Below, piece after piece: positions 55,696 to 64,000 of a stretch of DNA of 64,000 bases. Position 1 is the stretch's first letter, and every line of letters begins with the position of its first letter. Location: the NCBI GenBank assembly GCA_026214975.1, contig JAOBSW010000592.1, forward strand, positions 62,001-126,000. Reading direction: 5' to 3'. Position numbers and translations under genes: made by a program. Under the pieces are notes generated by a model, which was not told where the DNA came from, did no database searches, and was given only the letters and a program-made list of their open reading frames with translations. The DNA is from Gentiana macrophylla. Taxonomy: Eukaryota; Streptophyta; Magnoliopsida; Gentianales; Gentianaceae.

Positions 55696-56542
55696 TTAAG
55701 CAGATAGTACCCCATGATGGTAACTGTCACAATTATAGCCTCATGATTCCCGCTCCTTCATGGCATGGTCGGCAAACCGCTCAATGATCTTGGCCATTCT
55801 CCTCACCGCATGCAACTCAACATGATCACTCCCCCTAATGAGGGAACCCTATAAAATGATCGTCATCCTCCATTTCCAGAAGATAGGGTCGCCACTACCG
55901 AGGCAAGACTTTTTCTTTCTGCTTTGTTTTCTATGTAACCATATAATGCCCGGTGACGTTCCCTTATCCAGGGTGAGTCATTATTTTTCTGTTTCTCAGA
56001 TGTGCAATGCAATGAAAATAAATTTTAATAAAATCATTCCACATGTTCTTTAATTATTCAAAACACCAACTACAACCCTCAAAAGTCATTTTTGCTCCTT
56101 CAAATAAATTTAATGGAATTTGTAATTGAAAAAAAAGACAAAATAAATCCAAACGTGCATTTCATGATGCATTTATTCCAACAAATGCATAAGTTTAGGG
56201 GCTAACATAAAAATAAATCTATGAAACCAAGCTGAGATGTTGTCTTAGTACTGCTGAGGAAGAATCACTGCCGCGGGTGATCGACACACAAATCTAAGAC
56301 TCTACCAGCTAAACTGATCTACCTGAAAAGTGTCAAAAATAAGGGATGAGCTTTAAACAATCTCAGTGAGTACTGGCGATTGCAAACCATCTCAACGACG
56401 TTACCAGCATATAAAACAAATAAAGTCATATATCCAACTAATCACTAAAATCACATCATCCGGACATTAGCAGTGTAAGTCAAATATCACGCACAAATAC
56501 CCGTGAAAAATGTATCTACACAGAGGCAACAATGTGTAAGTC
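55696..56542. other. No gene identified
   Basis: Short open frames only. Near the right edge the block GTGTAAGTCAAATNTCACGC plus ACAAATACCC occurs in tandem (about 56473 and 56533), and the second copy is split by the retroposed insertion. Confidence 0.4.
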
Positions 56543-57403
56543 AAATTTCACGCACAAATTCATCCAGTTGTATCCATATACTGCGTGCTCCTCTTTGTGC
56601 AGATCGATGAAGCTAACTGATTGTGGAGAAGGAGGGAACCCAGTTGAGCGACACACTTATATCCACCAATACCAGATTGACTGGACGCACCCCTCCATTT
56701 TTTGTTGGGGTGCAATTTAGGTGCTTTTGTTCCTTTTCTCTACTATTGTCTGGAGTTTATATGTTGTTTACCATACTCCTGGTGTGCTTATCTGTCATGG
56801 ATGAGATCACCACCTTGCGGCTTATCAGCACTTACATATGGTCAGCGCGGCTTAGTGGATTGTCTTTGACCTTTGGGCGCACCCTACCACATTGCTAGGT
56901 GTGCAACCTGTGTTTTTATTGCTTTTGCGATCAACCATTTGTGCTCATACTTATTCTCGTGTTTGATATTGCCCCTTATGTGTTTGGTACAAACTTAGTA
57001 TGGGTTTCGTAGCTCACTTTACGGATGGGTCATCGAAGTTTCAAGAGGAAGTGGCGACAAGCTTCTTGAACCAAGAAAGTTCACACGAGGATGCGAACGG
57101 GTCTTGGCATTTCATGCATAGAGGCGACATTTATTTCAATCTGAATCCCACTGATGTAATTATTTATAGGGCAGGGAATTTTTCGGGGGTGCATAGAGCG
57201 AGTACTCTTCCCTATGTGGTGGATTTTCCCACACTGGTTTGCCACACATAGTGTTTAAGTAGGTCATGCTATGCACTCTATCACGTAAACTTGGGGCGGG
57301 CCGGAATATGACACTCAACTTTGTAGCTCTTTTTTTCGTTTATTAATAAAATAAAGTTGCTTTAACAAAAAAAAAATAATAATAATAAATTTCACGCACA
57401 AAT
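56543..57403 (+). mobile_element. LINE-type retroposed insertion with poly(A) tail
   Basis: The insert 56560-57386 ends in an A-rich tail (AACAAAAAAAAAATAATAAT) and is flanked by a 17-bp perfect duplication AAATTTCACGCACAAAT (56543-56559 and 57387-57403). Long variable duplications plus poly(A) are the mark of LINE-driven retroposition. An AATAAA-type signal lies near 57345. Two open frames (56623-56898, 57000-57251) show no RT motif, so this is a 5'-truncated LINE 3' end or a retroposed transcript. I cannot say which. Confidence 0.78.
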
Positions 57404-58209
57404 ACCCCACCGTCCCTATCCAATCACACTTTCATGTTAAAGTTTCATATTGACGGTTAAAAGAGAATTTGAGCATAAAAATGATTTTTAACATGAAGTT
57501 GCTGGGAAACAACTCTTGATATTGTTGTATTATCATCTCTGCTAAAAATTTAAGCTGATAGAGAGGTGAATAATTAAAATTTTATATGCTTTAACACGCA
57601 TTCTCAAGTTTGTTCCTTTTATATAATCTTTTTGTTAGGCCGGCCAACACTTGACTATAATTAATATTTTATATGCTTTGACACACCCATTAGGCATTCT
57701 ATATAAATTTTTCAGAGAAGTCCAACACTTGATTTTTTTTTGTTTTGTTTGGAAAGTATATGTTTGCAGCTGTGTTTGAACTAATTAATGACATGATGCT
57801 CTGATATCATGTTTAACGACCATCCCTTCCAAATCTATTAATACTATAGTGCTAAACCGTGAATGTTGATCAAATCTATAACCATGAAGAATATCTATGA
57901 ATTTCATGCTTTGAACTTGGATTCACATGCTTAATTAGAAATACATTAATTTACCAAGGATTCATGTTGGGTTTTGTTTAGTTTGTTTTTATGTTTGGTT
58001 AGTTGACATTTTCTTAAGCTTGGAGCTTTTGTTTTGTAATTTGAACCTTTTGTTATTTAGCGTCTTGCTAATTTTTTTAAATGAATAGTTTTGCTGTTCA
58101 AAAAAGGAGTCATGCACCTCAAGTTGGACTTAAGAACACCTTTCGAACATTTTTCAAAATGCTAAGAACAAAACCATAACCAACACTTGTCTCATTTTCG
58201 GCAGTATTG
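57404..58209. other. Intergenic AT-rich DNA, no gene seen
   Basis: AT-rich, with no domain, terminal repeats or splice pattern. GCTTTGACACACCCATTAGG near 57675 and ATATGCTTTAACACGCATTC near 57584 are parts of a loose direct repeat. Confidence 0.45.
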
Positions 58210-58401
58210 CAGGCTTGTTGGAAAATATATTAAAGTACAACCGCGCGTTACATCAAGTAGATAAAAGTACGTACATTAAGTCTATAATGAGTTGGACGTC
58301 TTATATACGTACGTATGTCGTACAGTAATTATTATAACGATTGTAACATAAAGTTTCTCGGTCTTCTCGTACTCGCTTCCAAATGGCAAGTGCACGTTAC
58401 A

Positions 58402-60531
58402 TCATCTACCGCAACAAGCCCAACTACAAAACAAATTACAGCAGCCCTCACAACAATGGCAGTTCCGGTCAAACATATGGCCAAATGAGGGTAATGATTT
58501 ATGTGTATTATGAATCATTGCCCCCATTTTTCTTGAGTGGAAAGTTTTACTAGCCGAATGTCTGAGCAACTTGTTATTGCCAAAACTAGCCTTCTGATCA
58601 GCTGCAAAGCCTGCAGATAAAATAGTTATTGGTACGGGATACGTAGATATGAGATGCGTAGACACATGATACGCAGGTGTACGGAAGTTTTAAAAATATA
58701 GAATATTGGTATGGAAGGTGTAATGGTAAATAAGGATGTTAAAGTATCCCACATTGGGAACTTGTGATAGTGTAACCCACCCACCATATTAAGAGACGGA
58801 CTTCCCTTACCTCACAACCTAGGTTTTGGGGATGAGGCACCTTCTCTTATATGGGTTTTGGGCCTATGTTTTCTACATGGTATCAGAGCAACCCCATTAT
58901 TGTGCAAGTGTTGGGCCTCTTTGTTGGCCTTGAGAGTGCCCAGGCCCACACTTGAGGGGGCGTGTTAAAGTATCCCACATTGGGAACTTGTGATAGTGTA
59001 ACCCACCCACCATATTAAGAGATGGACTTCCCTCACCTCACAACCTAGGTTTTGGGGATGAGGCACCTTTCTCTTATATGGGTTTTGGGCCTATGTTTTC
59101 TACAAAGGAAAATATAATGACCAAACTGTGGATAAGAAAACTTTAAGACCCATATAATAATATTCAAATACATAAAATAAATTCAACTTTTTTAAGGATC
59201 TTGGGATTCCTCCGAATACTGTTCTTGTGTGTCAAGTCTTGTTTTCACATATCCAAGTTATGGATATGTATATCCGAATCATGTATCCAATCTTTAAAAT
59301 CATGAATTTGTCATTAGGTATGTATTTTAGTATATCGATCGTATGCAATTAAGTAAAAAATATAGGATTTTTTTTTCTTTTTCTTATTATAAAATACAGG
59401 ATATATATACCATGGAGGTAGGTCGGATGCCGGAAAGTAATTGCAATTAGAGGTAATCTCTAATTAATTAATGCATTTCAAATTAAGAACACACCATGTC
59501 AACTAGTTCATGTGATGTCTGAAGCGAAAAATTGATGCTTAATTGTCACATACACACCTGTGGTGACTGGTGAGTCACGTATTCTTACTCGAAGTTGGTA
59601 ATTACTTGGAATTTGAGATTTCGACCACATTGGGTTACCTAATTCACACGAGATGAGTGCATAAGTAATATGTTATGTCATAATACATGTATTGAAGCTT
59701 TAGCTTGGATTGGTAAGTTCTTGGCTTTTACTATTAGGTCGTTGGTTCGAATCTGTCTTGACTCAACTTTTTATTCTTTGCAAAAAAAAGGTGTACTGGT
59801 GCTGCCGTGGAAATTGGTGGTGCTGATGTGGAAATATTTGGATGACATGGAGTGAATTTTCGCAGGAAAATTTGTCCAGTCAGCATTTTCCGGCGTTCAG
59901 GACAATTTTTACAAAAGAAAAAGAAACTTACAGGACCAAAACCGGAGAAAACTAGGACCACAATTGCAAAACGTTTCAAGTTACAGGACTAAATTTGCAA
60001 TTTTGACGCCATCTTGGCAACAACTCAATTACATTTTAAGAACTTAAGCCGTAGTGTCAACTTTGAGACGCGACATCTTATGATGGAGGATTCAACATTG
60101 TCTTGTTTGTGAAGGAGAAGAGTTGAGAGAGACGTTTGTCAAGAGGCATGTTTCTATCCATTTTACTATTTTCGAATGTGCGCTATTGTCCCAAAATAGA
60201 GATTTGTTAATGTGACTAAATTCCCACACTGCTTATTTGTTTGTTTTGGAATCTTGATGCTCGACATAAATAATGTCTTTAGTTTTTTGTATTAGATGCA
60301 ATTTTAAGATGTATCACTTATATTATAACAAGACATAACATAACAAGACATACCTGGAGGATCAAGAATCTTCTGGTGATGGTCGAATTTAGCCTTCTGA
60401 GCAGCTGCAATACCCTCGAAGAAATAGTCATTTTCAGCTAATACAAAGGTATTAGCCGAAGGGTATTCCTGGAAATAGCAAGCAGCTAATATAAGCAAAA
60501 GAAGAAAGAGTAGCTTTACTGCTTTTCCCAT
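58402..60531 (-). CDS. Gene B: small secreted cysteine-rich peptide, paralogue of gene A
   Basis: Two exons: 60531-60354 (178 nt) and 58610-58402 (209 nt), phase 1, with CTCCAG|GTATGT donor and TATCTGCAG|GCT acceptor. A second AG nine bases on (TTTGCAG|CTG, exon from 58601) is the site that gene A uses, so both are possible. The product is about 128 residues: signal peptide (MGKAVKLLFLLLLILAACYF, cleavage near PSA), a QKAKFDHHQK motif late in exon 1, ADQKASFGNNKLL at the start of exon 2, basic KTFHSRKMGAM, and C-terminus CHCCEGCCNLFCSWACCGR with the same eight-Cys spacing as gene A. An upstream in-frame ATG four codons earlier is less likely because gene A lacks it. The mature peptide is predicted to be secreted and disulfide-bonded. 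Its function is unknown to me. The intron holds a TRIM and a SINE-like insert. Confidence 0.78.
58732..59109 (+). mobile_element. TRIM retrotransposon in the intron of gene B
   Basis: Terminal repeats 58737-58877 (141 bp) and 58963-59104 (142 bp) both start TGTTAAAGTATCCC and end TTTTCTACA. The 85-bp interior is only a primer site, TGGTATCAGAGC at 58878-58889, and a polypurine tract, CTTGAGGGGGCG at 58951-58962. The duplication AAGGA flanks it (58732-58736, 59105-59109). The repeats differ at very few positions, so the insertion is fairly young. It lies opposite to gene B and needs another element's proteins to move. Confidence 0.95.
59697..60010 (+). mobile_element. SINE-like insert in the intron of gene B
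   Basis: TAGCTTGGATTGG (59701-59713) and GGTTCGAATCT (59744-59754) resemble the A and B boxes of a tRNA-derived Pol III promoter at the usual spacing. The following 250 bp has a style (CAGGACCAAAA, ACAGGACTAAATTTGCAATT) also seen at about 61380-61505. No duplication or clear tail was defined. It could instead be a degenerate DNA element. Confidence 0.35.
60100..60230. repeat. Remnant related to the Copia element at 43822-45546
   Basis: ATTGTCCCAAAATAGAGATT (near 60186), preceded by a TTTACTATTTTCGAATG stretch, matches CTTTGTCCCAAAATAAAGAT and TACTATTTCTGGATACG just before the 3' LTR at 45139. Only about 100 bp is shared, within the intron of gene B. Confidence 0.45.
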
Positions 60532-60680
60532 GACTCCAAGCATGTATATATGAAGTTAAACTTAATCCATTTTCATTTATAGGATAATGCATTCACATAA
60601 TTGGAAGATTCCATTTGATAACTGATCCTGAAAAATATTATCCTATCCAAGACAAGATGGTGGAAAGCTTCAAAATGGAT
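60532..60680 (-). promoter_or_regulatory. Promoter region of gene B
   Basis: On the minus strand a TATA box (CCTATAAATGAAA, near 60579-60587) lies about 50 bp upstream of the start codon, with AAGTTTAACTTCATA between them. ATTCCATTTG and ATATTATCCTATCC further up also match gene A. An AT/AC microsatellite begins at 60682. Confidence 0.65.
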
Positions 60681-60681
60681 C

Positions 60682-60683
60682 TC

Positions 60684-60719
<36 letters not shown>

Positions 60720-60806
60720 CAATTTTTGGCAGCTATTAGCATTTGAGAGTTTGTAAAAGTGTATCTTCTTTAGAATTAATTAATGTCTCCTACCTATATC
60801 TATCTA

Positions 60807-60846
<40 letters not shown>
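60682..60846. repeat. (AT)n/(AC)n and (AT)n microsatellites upstream of gene B
   Basis: 60682-60720 is an AT run passing into an AC run. 60795-60846 is a TATC run passing into pure AT. Confidence 0.9.
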
Positions 60847-60848
<2 letters not shown>

Positions 60849-61729
60849 AAAATATGAACAATATAATAAATAAAATTAGAAAAGTAGTCACAAGAGGCCA
60901 ATGTGCAACAGAACACAGAGAAGGCTTCTTCTTCACATTCTGCCAGTGTGCAACAGAACACAAAGGGATATTAAAAAAACAACTCAATGTCTTTTTAACT
61001 GTTGATCAATTCATATTTATTTTGGGCTTGTAATACAATTCAGACTTTTCCGAAGACCGAGTCATTTCGAGAAACCGATCGCATAGACTTAAATATTGAA
61101 CAGCTGAAGAATCTGATAAGATTTCATTCATACTCAGAAACATTCAAGATGCCATACAATGACCAAATCTTAGCACCGGTGGCAGACCGAAGAGAGTTCT
61201 AATTATATGCATGAAAGATGATTTCCTCAAAAAAAAAAAAAAAAAGATGATTGAAATACGTTGGAGATGGGAATTTTCCCTCGAAAAAATAGCTGACGTG
61301 GACAACGAGGGCCGAGATGGCAAGTTCTTTCGACCATTCAATCGAATTTAACCGGATTTCGTGCTCTGTCAACATTGTTTGGAGAGACGAGACCAAAATT
61401 GCAAGAAAATGCAAACTTACTGGGCTAAATTTGTCATCGGAGCAAAAAAAAGGACTAAAACTGACAACGTGCCAACTTACAGGACGAAAGTTGTAATTTT
61501 GCCAGATAGACTATCTTGCTGACCGAAGACTCATCAAAAGCATAAAGTTAAACATATCTAGTTTTACTATATATATTATCTTGATCTTAAACAAATAGCT
61601 GATGACTCAACTTTTGAATATTGAGAAGCTTTTTAAACCTTATCACTCCACCACCTTATCTCTCCAACCATCCTTATCACATAAAGATAAACACATCTTT
61701 ATTGCCTCCTAGTCTCGATTGCCGCTGTT
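60847..61729. other. Non-coding DNA with a repeat-like block
   Basis: No gene is supported. GGCCAATGTGCAACAGAACA and CAGTGTGCAACAGAACACAA at 60897 and 60943 form a short direct repeat. 61370-61505 has CAAAATTGCAAG and TACAGGACGAAAGTTGTAAT phrases also present at 59935-60005, suggesting one dispersed element family. Confidence 0.45.
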
Positions 61730-62271
61730 GGAGGCAGCTAGAAAATCGTGAAGGAGGGCTCAAGGCATTGGCTTTGCGAAGGTGTCTTCTACTTGAGTTG
61801 ATGCTGAGATGTGTTGAGTCACAAGCTTTCCAAGAGCTATACACGTTTGCAAACGAAGTGATAGTCTAACTCCATGTGCTTACTTCAGACATGGAACACA
61901 TGAGTAATGGTCAGGTGAAGAGCACTAATGTTGTCACAAAAACTTAGGAAAAGTTGTATATGTTATGGCAAGGTCTTGATGAAGACGAGATAGAGAGAGA
62001 GACAACTCAACTCTGCTGCAGACAGTGTGTGCAAGTGCTATGTATTCAGCTTCCGTACTTGAACGGGTTATAGTAGATTGTTTCTTGACACATCAAGAGA
62101 TTGGATTGCCAGCCATATCGTTACAATAACCTCTAGTGGAGCGTCTTTAAGATGGGCAACCTACCCTATCAGCATATGCATTGGCATTGAGATCCAAGGT
62201 AGTGTTTGAGATGAAATCAAGGCCAAGACCCTACTGTCTTTGACATATCTCAGCAACATGCGCACTAGCTA

Positions 62272-63335
62272 GTTTCAGACTAGGATGCACGGATACGGAT
62301 ACGTGGATACGGGATACGTGGATACGAGATTTTCGTAAAATATAGGATACGGATACAGGGTGTATTTGTAAATAATGAAAATATAAGGACCAAACTGTAA
62401 ATAATTAAAATGCAAGGACCAAACTGTAAATATAAATAACTTAAAAACCAATTCATAATATAATATTTTTTCAATGCTTGAAGTCAGTCAAATAATACAC
62501 TGTTTATTCATGTATATATAACTTTACAGTCTTCACTCGATCAACAGCACAACAACTCCCTTCAAAAAAAAAAAAAACACAGCACCAAATAACTGTTTAT
62601 ATAAATTATAATCAGCACCAAATAACTGTTTATCTAAATTATAATCCAATTTCCCAAGATTCAATATCAATAAAAGAAAGACAATCGAAAAAGTTAATCT
62701 AATTTTTCTGGAGTCTAGTTAAATTAAGGCCTGTGGAGTCTTGTTGCTGTGAGCATGATGAATAAAAAACAATCAGCACTTTTCATATAATTCTTACCTG
62801 GGTTCTTTCGAAAAAGAAAACCGTGGCTTCCGGAATAGCCTGTCAAACGGGAGAGCACTGCTGCCGCACCGGAGCTTAGCCGGTCAGCCACAAATCGGAG
62901 TATAATTTTAGGAGTGAAAGAGTTGATTCAAAGTGAGTTAATGAGTTTAATTGCAATTTGGTTGTTTCTTTTTATAGAGTTATTGTGATTCATAGAAACT
63001 CAAGAGTGTATATTGGGACTAACAGGGAAGATGGAGGGAAAAGCTTGGGACGGTGGAATTTTTGGGGACTGAAAGGGCACAGACATTTTCTTTTCCATCT
63101 GTATGAAAAAGAAAGAAAAAAAATTCTCATAATGGGCATATCCGAAGGCCGATACGCGTATCCTATCAGAATTGACGTATCCTAAATGACGTATCCGAAG
63201 TTTTCGAAACTACAAATCAATCCCGATACGTATCCCATGACGTATCTTGCGTATCCTTGCCGTCTCCGTATCCGCGGCGTATCGGATACGCGATACGGCA
63301 GCAAACTAACGTATCCATGCATCATAGGTTTCAGA
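62272..63335. mobile_element. 1.05-kb non-autonomous hAT-type element
   Basis: The element 62280-63327 has terminal inverted repeats CTAGGATGCACGGATACG and CTATGATGCATGGATACG (16 of 18 match). It is flanked by a perfect 8-bp duplication GTTTCAGA (62272-62279, 63328-63335), as for hAT elements. Both subterminal regions are packed with GGATACG/CGTATCC units (about 62290-62360 and 63140-63320), the kind of repeated subterminal motif hAT transposases bind. No transposase is inside. It carries a captured exon. Confidence 0.88.
62798..62985 (-). pseudogene. Captured promoter and first exon inside the hAT element
   Basis: On the minus strand a TATA-like CTATAAAAAG lies near 62980-62971. The stretch 62903-62798 then reads LRFVADRLSSGAAAVLSRLT and GYSGSHGFLFRKNPG and ends at CCCAG|GTAAGA, a good donor. 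The peptide is Arg/Ser/Ala/Leu-rich without acidic residues except one Asp, like a mitochondrial presequence. The codon before LRF is ATA, so a start ATG may have been lost. The source gene is not recognised. Unlike the rest of the element, this part is G+C-richer. Confidence 0.45.
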
Positions 63336-63560
63336 TGATACACAATAGGTTATTGTAGGAACCGAGACACAAAATTCATGTTTGTCGGACAAGTCCGGCC
63401 TGGTGAAGGTTATTGTAACCCACCCACCAAGTCGGGTAGAAATCAAAATAGAAACGAATCGCAATCGAACCATTTCTAGATCTAAGGCGGTCGGTTTCCC
63501 GACCATATCCTTAGGAAACCGACTTCAGCTACTTTCCAGGTTAACACAAGTAGTATCGGA

Positions 63561-63832
63561 TCATTGTGGATCTCGATCTTAGTAAATCCGCAAATGAAAC
63601 AATAAATTATGCTCAAAACCGAACAAAAAGTGTACTCATTAAAAAACTGATAGATTTGATGTTGTTAGGAAAAACTAACCGAACGATATCCTTTAACAAC
63701 GGTAACACTAAATAAATAAACATAAGAAAAAAGATAAAATGCCAAATTTACGTGGTTCAGTCATTGAGATCTACGTCCATGGGCGAATGAAAGCCATGAC
63801 CTTATAATGTGTATTAATTATAATAAAAAAAT
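63561..63832. other. LTR-like non-coding DNA
   Basis: TTTACGTGGTTCAGTCATTG and CTACGTCCATGGGCG (63747-63785) resemble a motif common in plant Copia LTRs and found, diverged, in the LTR at 47212-47726. Ends could not be set. Confidence 0.4.
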
Positions 63833-64000
63833 TATCAAAAATTAGAAAGCTAAAAAGAGACAAACCTGCTACAATGACTCAAGAACGTTTGAATGAGCTA
63901 GCCATGATATCGATTGAACATAATTTGGTTAATGAAATTGACAATTCTACTATGATTACAGATTTCGTATCTAAATGTGCTACAAAAACAATCTTTAAGT
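63833..64000 (+). pseudogene. hAT transposase C-terminal fragment, runs off the window
   Basis: Open to the window end in one frame: TMTQERLNELAMISIEHNLV, then NEIDNSTMITDFVSK. This resembles the C-terminal dimerisation region of hAT transposases of the zinc-finger MYM-type-1-like group (family: ...STM.Q.RL..LA.LSIE...), which cut and join element ends. Upstream of 63833 the frame is not continued by coding-like sequence, so this may be a last exon or a fragment. The end cannot be judged here. Confidence 0.65.

Larger units (their letters stand above)
61730..63560 (-). pseudogene. Copia RT/RNase H remnant, split by a hAT-type element
   Basis: Read on the minus strand: 63506-63336 has WVTITFTRPDLSD (family: LQYLTFTRPDLSY). 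After the hAT insertion, 62271-61730 has MLLRYVKDSRVL, KKQSTITRSSTEAEYIALA, DNISALHLTITHVFH and KHMELDYHFVCKRV, the RNase H order of Copia. Frames are broken many times, so this is an old copy. Confidence 0.75.

Noticed and set aside
57000..57251. 83-codon frame as a host gene
   Set aside because: It lies inside an insertion with poly(A) and a 17-bp target duplication, so it is part of a retroposed copy, and no domain is recognisable.
59697..59770. tRNA gene at the A/B-box-like motifs
   Set aside because: The cloverleaf arms do not form and the acceptor stem is missing. A SINE-like head is the most that can be said.
62285..63320. Repeated GGATACG units as a CRISPR-like array
   Set aside because: Units are short and irregular, there are no uniform spacers, and the sequence is clearly plant nuclear DNA. 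They are the subterminal repeats of a hAT-type element.

Overview
This window is nuclear DNA of a flowering plant, most likely a eudicot. The evidence is the AT-rich background, long (AT)n tracts, spliceosomal introns, and a dense set of plant LTR retrotransposons (Athila-type Gypsy, several Copia lineages), a TRIM, a Helitron end and hAT-type non-autonomous elements. The species cannot be told from sequence alone. Most of the window is transposon layered on transposon.

Layout. 1-760: two exons of an unidentified minus-strand gene. 800-4378: AT-rich DNA with a degenerate ~215-bp direct duplication. 4379-8470: a putative Helitron (clear 3' end, tentative 5' end) carrying exon-like pieces. 8508-9743: a minus-strand LTR. 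9744-28625: a minus-strand Copia element split inside its RNase H codons by a 14.6-kb Athila-like Gypsy element (9861-24461, target-site duplication ATGGC). 28626-30978: the LTR start and 3' region of a second, minus-strand Athila-like element, followed by a 75-bp hAT-type MITE. 31760-43730: a three-level nest in which an old Copia RNase H remnant contains an Ale-like Copia element (32129-43540, duplication TTCAC), which contains a Tork/TNT1-like Copia element (32431-39120, duplication TAAAC). 43822-45546: an internally deleted Copia element (duplication GGTTC) interrupted by a MITE.

46494-60531 holds the best host genes. Two related minus-strand genes each have two exons. Each encodes a secreted peptide of about 110-130 residues ending in the same eight-cysteine pattern, CxCCx2CCx3Cx3CC. 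Their proximal promoters and intron phase match, so they look like a local duplication. Their introns have taken up a Copia LTR (gene A) and a TRIM plus a SINE-like insert (gene B). Between them lie gene fragments resembling a VAL-type B3 repressor and a neutral/alkaline invertase, a solo LTR (duplication ACAAC) and a retroposed poly(A) insertion with a 17-bp duplication.

61730-64000: a Copia RNase H remnant split by a 1.05-kb non-autonomous hAT-type element that carries what looks like a captured promoter and first exon, then the start of a hAT transposase C-terminus that runs off the window.

The transposon genes are nearly all broken by stops and frameshifts. The two secreted-peptide genes read cleanly across both exons and are the strongest candidates for functional and possibly undescribed genes here. 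The recurring palindrome array in the Athila-like element is the most unusual non-coding signal.
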